Positions 9,326-18,371 of a DNA stretch of 64,000 bases are shown here, piece after piece. The stretch is from Parapedobacter indicus. GTDB lineage: Bacteria; Bacteroidota; Bacteroidia; Sphingobacteriales; Sphingobacteriaceae. Made by a program: the position numbers and the translations under genes. The notes under the pieces are model-generated. The model had not been told where the DNA came from. It saw nothing but the letters and a program-made list of their open reading frames with translations, and ran no database searches. Every line of letters starts with the position of its first letter. Position 1 is the first letter of the stretch. The stretch covers positions 62,001-126,000 of the forward strand of contig NZ_FOQO01000012.1 of the NCBI RefSeq assembly GCF_900113765.1. The letters are read 5' to 3'.

Positions 9326-12300
9326 TTAAAATGTGACATCAATACCAAAGGAATAGACACGTTGGAAAGGGTAGTTGAAACCCGTTGTCGACGACTCCGG
9401 ATCCCATCCTCCCTTCACATGGTGTGCTTCCCATAGGTTCTCCCCGCTTACATAAAGCCGAACTTTTGATAGCGACAGGTTGTCGAGTAAGCTGTGCGGA
9501 AGGGTATATCCAAGCTGAAGATTTTTAATACGGATATAGGCGGCATTCACGCGTTGGAGCGTCGACTTTTCGTAGTTCCAATACCGAATATTTCCGTGGC
9601 TGAGCTTGGGATAGGGCGCATCGGGGCGGTCTGCCGACCAGGTCTGCCCATAATAGAAAAGCGGTGGTTGCCGCCACCAATCACTCCACGGAATCGCATA
9701 CTCGCCCTCCCGGAAAAGCGTACGGCGACCGACACCCTGTACAAACAGGCTGAAATCGAAGTTTTTATAACCGCCGCCAAGATTTGCCCCAAAGATGTAA
9801 CGGGGAGTGGTGTTGCCGGCGTTAATTACGTCCCCATCTTGTCCGGGTGTGCTGCTATATGGATCGATCCGTCCATCACCGTTTAAATCCTTGTATTTGG
9901 AATCCCCGATGCCGATGTCGCTCGGTACGCCACCAAGTTGCTTGTAAGCGTCCAGTTCTTCCTGCGTGCGGATAAGTCCGTCAAACACATAAGCAAAATA
10001 GGTGTTGATGGGATAGCCTTCACGAATGGGGTTCAATCCCAAGTTGTAAGTGTCTTGTCCGCCGTAATTGACGAGCCGGTCTTTGTAATCGCTGAGAATG
10101 AAGCGTGCCGAATAACGGAAAGCACCTACCACATCCTGATACGCGAGCGAAGTTTCAAACCCCCACGTTTTCAACTCTCCCGAATTGGAATAGGGTGGGA
10201 TGGCGCCAAGCACCGAAGGGTAGGTTACCGGAATCAACATGTTTTTGTTGCGCTTCACAAAATAATCGAAGGTAAGACGGAGCTTTGACGAGAACAAACT
10301 CATATCGATACCCGCATTCTGACTCACCAATGTTTCCCAGGTTCTGTTCAGCGATACCATCCCGGCCAACGAGGCCGACTGGTCGCGACGGCCGACACCA
10401 AAGGGATACATACCGCTGTCGCCGATATTGATGAGTTGGAGATAGTCATAGAGACCGATTCCCTCCTGATTACCAGTTTCTCCATAGGAAAGGCGCAACT
10501 TCAAATCGTCAAAAAAGCCGATCTGCTTGATGAAATTTTCTTCCGATAGGCGCCATGCCACTGCCACACCCGGGAAAAAACCCCATCGGGTACTACGCTG
10601 GAAACGGGAGCTCCCATCGTATCGCAGGTTGGCTTCGAGTATGTATTTGCCGTTATAGATGTAATTTAGCCGGGAAAAGGCCGAACCAATGGCCCAATGC
10701 TCTCCAAAGCCGTTATTTTGCATGTTTCCGGTTCCACCGAGATTCAACGACCACACTTCGTCGGTAGGGAAGTTATCCCGGGTGGCTTCAAACACATCGT
10801 AGTCGTTGTCTTCGTAAGAAGCACCCGCCATGACGTCGATCTCGTGGCTCCCGGCAAATTCTTTCGTATATTGGAAATATCCGGTGAAGTTGCGGTAGGT
10901 GTTTCCAGCACTTTGCCGCCAAAGCCAAGCCTCGTTCGGATTGGCAATGGAGTAGTACGCAATGGCGCTTTCGTCCCACGTATAAAGGGGGTGCGACTTG
11001 GCGATATTCCGGTTGTCCTGTAGGCTGTAGTTAACCCCCGCCTGGAGGTTCAGTTTAAGCCCATCGATGATGTCTCCCGTCAGCTTGAAGTTGGTGTTGA
11101 TGTTCCGGGTCTTATAGGTAGCTGTTTCTGCCTCCCGCGCAATGGCTACCGCGTTGCCCCATCCCCCCTGCGCAAAGTATTTTTCACCACTTTGGGTGTA
11201 TACCGGAAAATAAGGCATCCCGAAAATAGTCTCCGTGATCAGCCAGTTAGCGCCAACGCCGCCTATGTCCGATCGCGTCTGATTTTCCAACGATAGCTTG
11301 GTTTCCAGTTTAATGCGCTTGGAAATGTTGTAGTCATAGTTTAGGCGGAGGTTGTATCGCTTATTGTTATCATCTGCATACCGGATGATGCCTTCCTGAT
11401 CACTGAAGCTTCCTGAAAAGTAATAGCGTGAATGTTCAGCGCCACCGGATGCACTGACGTTGTGTACCTGCTGCAATCCGTTTTCGAACACCAAAGCTCC
11501 CCAGTCGGTGCTGGGGAAGTTAAGGATATAACCGGATAGGGCGGGGTGCGGGATGGGGTTGGGGTCGCGGTCTATGATTTTTTGAAGCAGCTCGTCCGTG
11601 TACATGGGCGCAGACCCATTATGGATGTTGGCCTCGTTATCCATAATCGCGAATTGGTAGTGATCGGGCGTTTCCATGATTCCAGCCAACCTGGAAAAGG
11701 CCACGTTGCCACTGTAGCTGAGAACCGGCTTCCCGGATTTTCCGTGCTTGGTGCTTACGAGAATGACGCCGTTGGAACCTCTCGAACCGTAAATGGATGC
11801 GGATGCATCTTTCAGCACCGATATGGACTCGATGTCCTGGGGGTTCAGCAGGTTCAGATCGCCCGCTACGCCATCGATCAATACGAGCGGTTGATTACCC
11901 CCGCCGGCGAGGTCATTTCCGCCATTGGTGGATGAAAATCCCCTCACGTTGAGACTGAAGCCTTCCTGTCCGGGCTGGCCGCCTGTGCGCTGTACCAATA
12001 GACCCTGCACCGAACCCTGAAGTGCAGCCAATGTATTGGTAACAGGCCGGGATTCCACCACCTCCTGGCCAACTGTCGAAACCGCGCCAGCCATCGTTAC
12101 CCGTTTTTGGGTGCCGTAGCCAACGACAACCACTTCTTCAAGCGATTCTGCCGATGGACGAAGGATAATTTGAAGGCTGTTTCTTCCATTCAGGGATATT
12201 TCCTGCGACAAGAAGCCGATCATGCTGAAAGTGAGTGTGGCATCCGGCGGAGCCGAAAGTTGGAAACGTCCTTCGCTGTCCGTACTGGTGGTGCGATTGC

Positions 12301-12790
12301 CCGGGGATACCGCCACGGTAACGCCCTCCAACGGGTTGTTCAGCGAATCGGTCACCCGGCCCGCAATGGTTTGTTGGGCGGGGGCAGTTTGCATCGTTAG
12401 CTCGTTGGAGGGCTGCACCGGATGGGTACGTGGTGTTTTTTTGATGATAACCATCCGATCTTCGTCATTAATCGTATAGGCAAGGCCCTGCCCCGAGAGG
12501 CATTGGGTCAATACATCGTCCAGTGAAGCATTCTTGACGTTTAAACTGGTAGGTTTGGCCGCTTTCAGCAGCTGTTGGTCAACCAGGAAATTGTACCCGG
12601 TTTGCTTGTTTATCTCGTTGAATATAACCAAAAGCTTTTCATTAGCTATTCCCAACGTAATGCGTTGTGCACTTGATCGGTTGGCAAAGCCAGACACGAA
12701 TAGGGCAACTAATAGGAAATTGGTCAGTGCGATCCGCATAAGAATCGAATTTAATTGCGCTGCATTCCAGCGCTTTTCTGGTCTCTTCAT
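9326..12790 (-). CDS. SusC/RagA TonB-dependent outer-membrane transporter with STN domain
   Basis: A 1154-aa TonB-dependent barrel that imports oligomers bound by SusD. Order of domains: signal peptide (residues ~15-40), STN secretin/TonB N-terminal domain (about 43-115, ITLGIANEKLLVIFNEINKQTGYNF), carboxypeptidase-like regulatory domain (about 138-215), plug with VVVGYGTQKRVTMAGAVSTV near 222-240 and ISVLKDASASIYGSRGSNGVILVST near 325-350, then the barrel ending in Phe (FGIDVTF). The STN domain is the module that talks to FecR anti-sigma factors, and a sigma-FecR pair lies directly upstream. No TAnnTTTG box is seen in its 246-bp leader, which fits control by the ECF sigma factor. Confidence 0.95.
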   Translation of the reverse strand: MKRPEKRWNAAQLNSILMRIALTNFLLVALFVSGFANRSSAQRITLGIANEKLLVIFNEINKQTGYNFLVDQQLLKAAKPTSLNVKNASLDDVLTQCLSGQGLAYTINDEDRMVIIKKTPRTHPVQPSNELTMQTAPAQQTIAGRVTDSLNNPLEGVTVAVSPGNRTTSTDSEGRFQLSAPPDATLTFSMIGFLSQEISLNGRNSLQIILRPSAESLEEVVVVGYGTQKRVTMAGAVSTVGQEVVESRPVTNTLAALQGSVQGLLVQRTGGQPGQEGFSLNVRGFSSTNGGNDLAGGGNQPLVLIDGVAGDLNLLNPQDIESISVLKDASASIYGSRGSNGVILVSTKHGKSGKPVLSYSGNVAFSRLAGIMETPDHYQFAIMDNEANIHNGSAPMYTDELLQKIIDRDPNPIPHPALSGYILNFPSTDWGALVFENGLQQVHNVSASGGAEHSRYYFSGSFSDQEGIIRYADDNNKRYNLRLNYDYNISKRIKLETKLSLENQTRSDIGGVGANWLITETIFGMPYFPVYTQSGEKYFAQGGWGNAVAIAREAETATYKTRNINTNFKLTGDIIDGLKLNLQAGVNYSLQDNRNIAKSHPLYTWDESAIAYYSIANPNEAWLWRQSAGNTYRNFTGYFQYTKEFAGSHEIDVMAGASYEDNDYDVFEATRDNFPTDEVWSLNLGGTGNMQNNGFGEHWAIGSAFSRLNYIYNGKYILEANLRYDGSSRFQRSTRWGFFPGVAVAWRLSEENFIKQIGFFDDLKLRLSYGETGNQEGIGLYDYLQLINIGDSGMYPFGVGRRDQSASLAGMVSLNRTWETLVSQNAGIDMSLFSSKLRLTFDYFVKRNKNMLIPVTYPSVLGAIPPYSNSGELKTWGFETSLAYQDVVGAFRYSARFILSDYKDRLVNYGGQDTYNLGLNPIREGYPINTYFAYVFDGLIRTQEELDAYKQLGGVPSDIGIGDSKYKDLNGDGRIDPYSSTPGQDGDVINAGNTTPRYIFGANLGGGYKNFDFSLFVQGVGRRTLFREGEYAIPWSDWWRQPPLFYYGQTWSADRPDAPYPKLSHGNIRYWNYEKSTLQRVNAAYIRIKNLQLGYTLPHSLLDNLSLSKVRLYVSGENLWEAHHVKGGWDPESSTTGFNYPFQRVYSFGIDVTF

Positions 12791-12848
12791 TCATTAGTCG
12801 ATTTCGACTATAAACTTGGGGCATCCTCCACATACCATGGAAAATGAC

Positions 12849-12856
12849 TAAGTTTG
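12849..12856 (+). promoter_or_regulatory. Plus-strand -7 box antisense to the susC leader
   Basis: TAAGTTTG matches TAnnTTTG exactly and points away from susC. No TTG lies at 19-20 bp, though one occurs at 12816-12818. It would start a transcript near 12863, upstream of two hairpins. Confidence 0.4.
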
Positions 12857-12875
12857 CATAGTCTGGGTTTATGCT

Positions 12876-12910
12876 CTGAATGCATAAGCGGTTATGTCCC
12901 TTGCATTCAG
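12876..12910. repeat. Inverted repeat in the susC leader
   Basis: CTGAATGCA at 12876-12884 and TGCATTCAG at 12902-12910 form a perfect 9-bp inverted repeat with a 17-bp spacer that itself contains TAA-GCGG-TTA. It could be a hairpin in the antisense RNA or in the susC leader, or an operator. Confidence 0.7.
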
Positions 12911-12984
12911 AAGGCGCTAATTAGTTATCACAATTGCTAATATTGGCCCGAATGATTTCGGAAAGGTGAGCCCGGTATTTTTTG

Positions 12985-13017
12985 CGGCTTCCGGGGGCTA
13001 CCGGAGGCCGTTTTTTT
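12985..13017 (+). terminator. Plus-strand intrinsic terminator downstream of fecR
   Basis: A 10-bp stem CGGCTTCCGG / CCGGAGGCCG with one G-T wobble, a 6-nt loop and seven T on the plus strand. Its direction is opposite to the sigma-fecR-susCD genes, so it cannot end fecR; it must end a plus-strand transcript or shield fecR from antisense transcription. A wider GAGCCCGG / CCGGCTC pairing encloses it. Confidence 0.8.
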
Positions 13018-13036
13018 GTCCGGCTCCTGATATGTG

Positions 13037-14197
13037 CTATTTTCTTACGATAATCCTCCTTTCTGCTAGCGTAAATTTGATGTTGTTTCCTGCGGCTTCT
13101 TCCATGTAGTGCAGCAGCGAACTTAATTTCATGTTCCTCGATACTTTTCCGATCAGTGTAAGATTTTCATCCACAACATCCTGGTATTCAATTTTTACGT
13201 CATACCATCGGCTTATCTGAGCCAAGGTATGGTGCAGGTTGTCGTTGAAGACAAATAATCCATTTTTCCACGCAATGGCTGATTCGGGGTCTACTTCGTC
13301 TACCGTAATGTTTCCCTTTCTTACGGTGCTTTGCTGGCCGGGTTTAAGAACGATCGAATGGTCGGATGGCAATGCATCCGGCTGCGCCAGGGAAATTTTT
13401 ACGCTCCCGTCTACCAGCGTTGTCTTTATTCCAGATTCTTCCGGATAAGCTTCAATATTGAATCGGGTGCCGAGGACTTGGACTTCCTGCCCGTTAGATA
13501 CAATATAAAAGGGCTTGCCGCTGTCTTTGGCAATTTCAAAGTAGGCCTCTCCGGCAAGCTCCACCCGCCGTTCGCTGTCGTAAAAGCCGATTGGATAGCT
13601 CAGGGAACTGCCTGCATTGAGCCATACCTTACTTCCATCGGACAATGTAACCTGGTATTGTCCCGCGAGTGGCGTAGAAAGTATGACCGATTGTATCGGA
13701 AATGCTTCTGCAGACTGGGCAGATTCCGATCCGATACCGGCAAGCGGAGTGCCATCGCTGTAAGTAAAGCCGGCATTATCGATGGTGATACCGGGTTTAT
13801 TCTTGTCCAACGGAACAACACGGCCATCTTCCAAGGTCAGTGAGGCACTATTGCCACCGGGAAGAACATCCACAAATTGCTGAGAGGGTTGCTTTTCTTC
13901 GGATACGTTTGTGTAGTAGTATACGCCCGTGGCTAGGGCAATCAAGACGATTGCAGCGGCGATCCACCTTGGCCAAAGCGAACGTATGGATGGCTGCCTT
14001 CCAAGCGCTCTTTTTTTGAATGTTTTGGATAATCTTTCGAACAGTTGAGCTTCCGAATCATCTGACGACCACATTAGAGGGCCCGATGAATCGGTGTCGT
14101 ACCATTGATCAAGCCGTTCCTTTTCCTGTGGTGTCAGTGTGCCTTTCATCCACTTGTCGGCCAGCTCATGCAATTGATCTTTATCGGGTTTATTCAT
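13037..14197 (-). CDS. FecR-family anti-sigma factor
   Basis: A 386-aa inner-membrane anti-sigma factor. The N-terminal cytoplasmic part (1-72) has the ADKWMKGTLTPQEKERLDQWY pattern that binds the sigma factor, a single membrane helix spans about 73-91 (WIAAAIVLIALATGVYYY), and the periplasmic FecR domain follows (VTLSDGSKVWLNAGSSLSYP near 182-201; ELAGEAYFEIAKDSGKPF; QVLGTRFNIEAY), ending in a DUF4974-type domain that meets the STN domain of SusC. It starts 97 bp after the sigma gene and precedes susC. Confidence 0.95.
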   Translation of the reverse strand: MNKPDKDQLHELADKWMKGTLTPQEKERLDQWYDTDSSGPLMWSSDDSEAQLFERLSKTFKKRALGRQPSIRSLWPRWIAAAIVLIALATGVYYYTNVSEEKQPSQQFVDVLPGGNSASLTLEDGRVVPLDKNKPGITIDNAGFTYSDGTPLAGIGSESAQSAEAFPIQSVILSTPLAGQYQVTLSDGSKVWLNAGSSLSYPIGFYDSERRVELAGEAYFEIAKDSGKPFYIVSNGQEVQVLGTRFNIEAYPEESGIKTTLVDGSVKISLAQPDALPSDHSIVLKPGQQSTVRKGNITVDEVDPESAIAWKNGLFVFNDNLHHTLAQISRWYDVKIEYQDVVDENLTLIGKVSRNMKLSSLLHYMEEAAGNNIKFTLAERRIIVRK

Positions 14198-14294
14198 CTG
14201 GATCGCTTTACCTACTTATGTAGTGTCCAAAAAAGGGGACTTACCCTAATACACCTGTTAAAAAAAACAGCGGAGGGAGGTTAGTTGCTGTGGA

Positions 14295-14861
14295 TCAATG
14301 AAATAAAAAAATCAGAAAAGATAATTTACCAAGTTTGATACGGAGGCGTTTTAACGCTTTGGTGATGTGGGCTTCGACCGTCTTTTGGCTCACGTGTAAA
14401 TGTTCTGCGATTTGCCGGTCGTTCAGTCCATCTTCCCGGCTCATACGGAATACCAATTGACATTTTTCCGGAAGTTCACGTATTGCCGTCTCTATTTCAG
14501 TTTGCAAGTCGGCAAAATCCAGCCATTGCTGCATCGAATGATCGGACGGTTCCGACAAATCATCTACAGGGAGGAAAGCATGCTTTTTGTTGGCCGCCAG
14601 CCGGCCCATAATCTGATAGCGGAGCATGGCGCCAATGTAGGCGGCAAAGCTATTTCTGATCGGAAGCTGGCCTTTACTTTTCCAAATGGCTAGCAACGTA
14701 TCCTGAACCACTTCTTCGGCGTCGGCCTCGACTTGTAGTTTCAACAGGGCTTTGTAAAGCAAACGCTTCCAATAGCGTTGATAGAGCACATCAAATGCCC
14801 CATCTTCGCCTTGGCCAAAGAGACTATACAATTCGTCGTCACTTAATTTTCCGTAAGCCAT
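14295..14861 (-). CDS. ECF-type RNA polymerase sigma factor
   Basis: A 188-aa group IV sigma factor of the Bacteroidetes expansion type. Region 2 spans about 15-85 (GAFDVLYQRYWKRLL, DAEEVVQDTLLAIWKSKG) and region 4 about 125-180 (LPEKCQLVFRMSREDGLNDRQIAEHLHVSQKTVEAHITKALKRLR). It should direct transcription of the downstream susCD operon once released by FecR. The frame can be opened one codon earlier with TTG; I use the ATG at 14861. A TTG-N20-TAAGTTTG promoter lies just upstream, so the gene itself is read by the housekeeping sigma. Confidence 0.95.
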   Translation of the reverse strand: MAYGKLSDDELYSLFGQGEDGAFDVLYQRYWKRLLYKALLKLQVEADAEEVVQDTLLAIWKSKGQLPIRNSFAAYIGAMLRYQIMGRLAANKKHAFLPVDDLSEPSDHSMQQWLDFADLQTEIETAIRELPEKCQLVFRMSREDGLNDRQIAEHLHVSQKTVEAHITKALKRLRIKLGKLSFLIFLFH

Positions 14862-14877
14862 CAACCGTTGCTTTAAG

Positions 14878-14908
14878 CAAACTTAGAGAAAGTTGCTTTT
14901 TTATGCAA
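14878..14908 (-). promoter_or_regulatory. Housekeeping-type promoter of the first sigma gene
   Basis: On the minus strand, TTG (14906-14908), a 20-bp spacer and TAAGTTTG (14878-14885), 16 nt before the ATG. Both elements match the Bacteroidetes -33/-7 consensus. Confidence 0.7.
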
Positions 14909-14968
14909 TTACAATCACGTCGCAGAACGGCAAAATCGCGAAACCCGCAATTCAGCGCCTTCGCACGA

Positions 14969-16573
14969 TTATTGTTTATTCAACCGTGCCTCCTCAAGGT
15001 CAAGGTTGTACTCCAAATCGCGGATAACTTCGTCGTCATACCTTTTTTCTTCGCCAATGCGGTGCAATTCCCTACGCCTTAATTCAACCAGCTCAAGCGA
15101 TATTTTCTTGAACAACCGTCGTACGGAAGTGATTTCTTCTTTCTTTCCATCTTCATTAAGCGCCAGTTCGGTCGCCTGAATACTCCGGACGAGTTGCTCT
15201 TTGATCCGGGCTATTGTCTCATATGCAGCCATTTCTTCTTGGTACTTGCTGTCTAGGTGGGCAACGGCTCCTTTCGCCAGCCGCAGCCGGATGGATTCCA
15301 TTTGTTCTTCGATAGGAACAATGTCATCTATTTCTTCTACTTTGAGGAAACGGAGAAAAATGGGCAAGGTAAGCCCTTGGAAAACCAGGGTGATCAGAAT
15401 GACCACAAACGTAATAAACAAAATGAGATTACGCTGGGGAAAAGCATCTCCATTTTGCAGCGCCAACGGGATAGCAAGTGCAGCAGCCAGGGATACGACT
15501 CCGCGCATACCCGCCCAACCGATGATAAAGGGCAGTTTCAGCCCCGGGCTCCGTTCCCTTGCCCTTACCCGCGGACTGAGCCAGCGGGGGACAAATGCGG
15601 TGATATATACAAGTATAATCCGGATGGCGATCACCATCGCCGATATCAACAAGCCGTATTGGATCGCTTCCTCCAGCGAGTAGCCACCCAAACCTTCCAC
15701 GATGACCGGCAGTTCCAATCCGATGAGAATAAAAACAAATCCATTGAGCAGAAATCCGACGGTTTCCCAAACCTCCTTGGTCTGCATACGGGTGTGATAA
15801 TTGAGGTAGTCTTTCGATCGGAACGATAGAAACAGTCCGCCGCTTACCACGGCAAGAACACCCGACCATTCCAGCTCTTCAGCCACGATGTACATGATAT
15901 AGGGTGCAATCAGTGTGATCGGCGTAGTGATGCTGGACGATTTAGCCCAATAGCGGAGAATCAGATAGAGCAGATGCCCAACCACCAAGCCTACGAATAC
16001 ACCCATAACCGCAAGGACGAAGAAGTTGGTAACCGCTTCCTGCAGGACAAATTGACCCGTAAAAATAGCCGCTAACGCAAAGCGGAAAACGGTCAGCGAT
16101 GCAGCATCGTTGATCAGGCTTTCGCCTTCAAGAATCGTAAGTCCTCTGCGGGGCATGCTTACGCCTTTGAGAACGGAAGTGGCTGCCACCGCATCCGGCG
16201 GCGAGATGATACCGCCCAGCAAAAAACCCAATGCCAATGTGAAGCCGGGGATGATGTTGACCGAAAAGTAAGCGATAGCCAGCGACGTGAAAAATACCAG
16301 ACCAAAACCCATCATGAGAATGGATCGCTTCCATCGCCAGAAGTTGTTCCACGAAGTATACCACGCCGCCTCAAATAAAAGTGGAGGTAAGAAGATAAGC
16401 AGGATGAGGTCCGGATCGATCGTAATATTGGGCACGCCAGGAATAAAACTGATTCCCAACCCCCCGATGACCAGAAAAATCGGATAAGATATATTGATCC
16501 GCTGACTGAGTAGATACAGCAGCGCCATCGCAAAAAAGAGCGCAAGAACGAGCAGCAATTGATGTTCAATCAT
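14969..16573 (-). CDS. CPA1-family sodium/proton antiporter
   Basis: A 534-aa membrane protein with about 12 hydrophobic segments and a charged cytoplasmic tail (residues ~420-534, rich in Glu, Arg and Lys). It exchanges protons for Na+ or K+ across the inner membrane. Key motifs are FLPPLLFEAAWYTSW near 61-75, GGIISPPDAVAATSVLKG near 120-137 and EGESLINDAASL near 149-160, with the ion-binding Asn-Asp pair at 155-156, as in NhaP/NHE proteins. WAGMRGVVSLAAALAIPL is also conserved. It starts 15 bp after the VCBS lipoprotein gene and may be cotranscribed. Ion specificity cannot be told from the sequence. Confidence 0.9.
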   Translation of the reverse strand: MIEHQLLLVLALFFAMALLYLLSQRINISYPIFLVIGGLGISFIPGVPNITIDPDLILLIFLPPLLFEAAWYTSWNNFWRWKRSILMMGFGLVFFTSLAIAYFSVNIIPGFTLALGFLLGGIISPPDAVAATSVLKGVSMPRRGLTILEGESLINDAASLTVFRFALAAIFTGQFVLQEAVTNFFVLAVMGVFVGLVVGHLLYLILRYWAKSSSITTPITLIAPYIMYIVAEELEWSGVLAVVSGGLFLSFRSKDYLNYHTRMQTKEVWETVGFLLNGFVFILIGLELPVIVEGLGGYSLEEAIQYGLLISAMVIAIRIILVYITAFVPRWLSPRVRARERSPGLKLPFIIGWAGMRGVVSLAAALAIPLALQNGDAFPQRNLILFITFVVILITLVFQGLTLPIFLRFLKVEEIDDIVPIEEQMESIRLRLAKGAVAHLDSKYQEEMAAYETIARIKEQLVRSIQATELALNEDGKKEEITSVRRLFKKISLELVELRRRELHRIGEEKRYDDEVIRDLEYNLDLEEARLNKQ

Positions 16574-16588
16574 GAGCGTAAAAATACA

Positions 16589-17797
16589 TTATTTTCCCAA
16601 GAGCAGACGTCCTTGCGAGCCCCAGCCGCCCACAAATGCATCGACGATACCGTCGCCGTTGAGATCGCCAACCGTGATGTTCCAACTCCGGCCTATGGCA
16701 GATGGAGGGACGACTTCTTTGGTCACATCCGTAAAGTACCCTTTTCCGTTGTTACGATATGCACGCAGCTGTTCTTCGTGAAATCCGGGTACTGCGATGG
16801 CGCTTAGCAGTAAATCGAGGTGCCCATCGTGATCGAAATCGATCTCCCGCGCCGAATAGGTGGAAAATTTCTGCGCCGGCATGCGGTCTTCGGTTTCATC
16901 CCTAAAGCGGATTTTGCCGTCGTTAATAAGCACACGCGCCTGCGGATTTTTGTCCCACGCACCACCGTTGCTTGTGAGATTGGCAAATACAATATCGGGA
17001 TCGTCGTCACGGTCCACATCGAATACGAGTACATCCCGGGTTTCCAGCGGTTCAGGCAATTCCAGCAGTTCAGCATGATCGGTAAACAGGCCCTTCCCGT
17101 TATTGATCAACAAGCGGTTAGGAGGTACTTCGTTGCCTACCACCATATCCAAGTGCCCATCCCCGTTGAGGTCGGTCAGCTTAATTGCTTGGGTGGCATC
17201 GTTTACCTGAGGCAAGCTTTCGTAGGTGCAGTCCGTAAAGAACCCCGGATGAGCTGGATCGTTGATCCACAGGAAGTTTTGCCCCTCCACCCCGGAATTT
17301 CCCACGACGATGTCAGGCAACCCATCCCCATCAACATCTCCCACGTCCAACCCATTGCCTTCGCTCATTCCGAGAAGGCGCTCGCTCACATCGCGGAACG
17401 TGCCATCCCCATTGCCCAGGTAATATTCGTGGGTCTGATCGTCTTCCGCTACGAACACAGCGTCCAAGTAGCCGTCGTTGTCGAAGTCGGTTACACGAAC
17501 GTGCTCGGTATCGTGCTTTGCAGCCTTGAATATCCCTTTTTTCCAGGTAAGCTTGCCGCTTCCATCGTTGAGGTAAAGCCTGTTTTCATCGGCTTCAAGT
17601 GCGGCAATGACATCGGGGTCGCCGTCACCATCTATGTCGGCGAAAGCCACTTCAAGGATATGAGCCTCGGGATCCTGAGGCACGTGTGTGTCTGTTACGT
17701 CCCGGAAGTAATCAGTTTCGGTATCCGAAGGTGATTCGCATGCCCAAGTGACGCTCACGGCTAGCCACAGGAACATTTTTAGAATTTTTAGCATCAT
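16589..17797 (-). CDS. VCBS/FG-GAP repeat lipoprotein
   Basis: About 402 aa, with a short signal ending in a Cys (LAVSVTWACES), so probably a lipoprotein. The rest is a string of Asp-rich calcium-binding-like repeats, each with a D-D-G-D-D core (ADIDGDGDPDVIAAL, TDFDNDGYLDAVFV, GDVDGDGLPDIVVG, TDLNGDGHLDMVVG, FDVDRDDDPDIVFA, IDFDHDGHLDLLLS, GDLNGDGIVDAFVG), i.e. about seven blades of a beta-propeller as in integrin alpha chains. An upstream extension to 17899 lacks a sensible signal; the tandem ATGs at 17797/17794 fit. Ligand unknown. Confidence 0.85.
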   Translation of the reverse strand: MMLKILKMFLWLAVSVTWACESPSDTETDYFRDVTDTHVPQDPEAHILEVAFADIDGDGDPDVIAALEADENRLYLNDGSGKLTWKKGIFKAAKHDTEHVRVTDFDNDGYLDAVFVAEDDQTHEYYLGNGDGTFRDVSERLLGMSEGNGLDVGDVDGDGLPDIVVGNSGVEGQNFLWINDPAHPGFFTDCTYESLPQVNDATQAIKLTDLNGDGHLDMVVGNEVPPNRLLINNGKGLFTDHAELLELPEPLETRDVLVFDVDRDDDPDIVFANLTSNGGAWDKNPQARVLINDGKIRFRDETEDRMPAQKFSTYSAREIDFDHDGHLDLLLSAIAVPGFHEEQLRAYRNNGKGYFTDVTKEVVPPSAIGRSWNITVGDLNGDGIVDAFVGGWGSQGRLLLGK

Positions 17798-17847
17798 AAA
17801 ATTCAAGTTAACAGCGGGTATAACTGCTAAAGTACAAATATTTCTCA

Positions 17848-17877
17848 TTGTTTTATAGCCAACTTTGGCTAAGTTTG
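17848..17877 (+). promoter_or_regulatory. Full -33/-7 promoter of the DUF4293 gene
   Basis: TTG (17848-17850), exactly 19 bp, then TAAGTTTG (17870-17877), 20 nt before the ATG at 17898. This is the clearest consensus promoter in the window and argues against the upstream start at 17865, which lies inside it. Confidence 0.8.
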
Positions 17878-17897
17878 TCGCATATCTTATTGCAATC

Positions 17898-18371
17898 ATG
17901 ATTCAACGTATCCAGAGTATTTGGTTGTTTTTGGCTTCAGTCACGCTGTTTGCTTTATTCCTTTTCCCCTATCTACAGTATTCGGACATTGGCGGGATGG
18001 GGAAGGCGTTGAAGATAACCGGAGTATACCACGGTCTTGAGGGACAGGCGATACGCGAGAAATTTTTTATCCTGCAAACCGTTGCTGCCGTTCTATTGGG
18101 CCTATTTCCGCTCTATATCATTTTTAAGTTCCGGAACCGTAAACAGCAGATCCAGTTGATCGTATTGGAAGTAGTGCTTATCGTATTGTTTGGTGTGTGG
18201 TTATATGGGGCTGCAAGTACCGAGTTGACAGCTGCCAAACAGTTTCTTTCGGCCCGGAATATTGGGGTGGGTTTTTTTCTGTTACCCATTAGTATCATTT
18301 TTCTATGTATGGCTTTGGGGAACATACGGAAAGATGAAAAATTAATTAAGTCGGCAGATCGACTACGATGA
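17898..18371 (+). CDS. DUF4293 family membrane protein
   Basis: A 157-aa inner-membrane protein with four hydrophobic helices (about 8-28, 52-75, 82-102, 115-135). The ends MIQRIQSIWLFLA and IRKDEKLIKSADRLR are characteristic of DUF4293, a Bacteroidetes family of unknown function. The promoter at 17848-17877 sets the start. The stop overlaps the ATG of the next gene by 4 bp, indicating translational coupling. Confidence 0.9.
   Translation: MIQRIQSIWLFLASVTLFALFLFPYLQYSDIGGMGKALKITGVYHGLEGQAIREKFFILQTVAAVLLGLFPLYIIFKFRNRKQQIQLIVLEVVLIVLFGVWLYGAASTELTAAKQFLSARNIGVGFFLLPISIIFLCMALGNIRKDEKLIKSADRLR

Larger units (their letters stand above)
12863..13017 (+). ncRNA. Candidate antisense small RNA between fecR and susC
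   Basis: About 155 nt on the plus strand bounded by a TAnnTTTG box and a textbook intrinsic terminator, with a stem-loop at 12876-12910. It carries no protein frame that I can support and lies antisense to the susC leader. Cis-encoded antisense RNAs next to susC genes (DonS type) are known from Bacteroides glycan loci with sigma/anti-sigma control; the match here is by position and structure only, so the call is inference. Confidence 0.4.

Noticed and set aside
12985-13017. The hairpin as a terminator of fecR
   Set aside because: The T-run is on the plus strand; on the fecR mRNA it would be preceded by A, not followed by U.
16820-17734. A 304-codon plus-strand frame opposite the VCBS lipoprotein
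   Set aside because: It mirrors the repeated Asp/Gly codons of the beta-propeller and has no signal or domain of its own.
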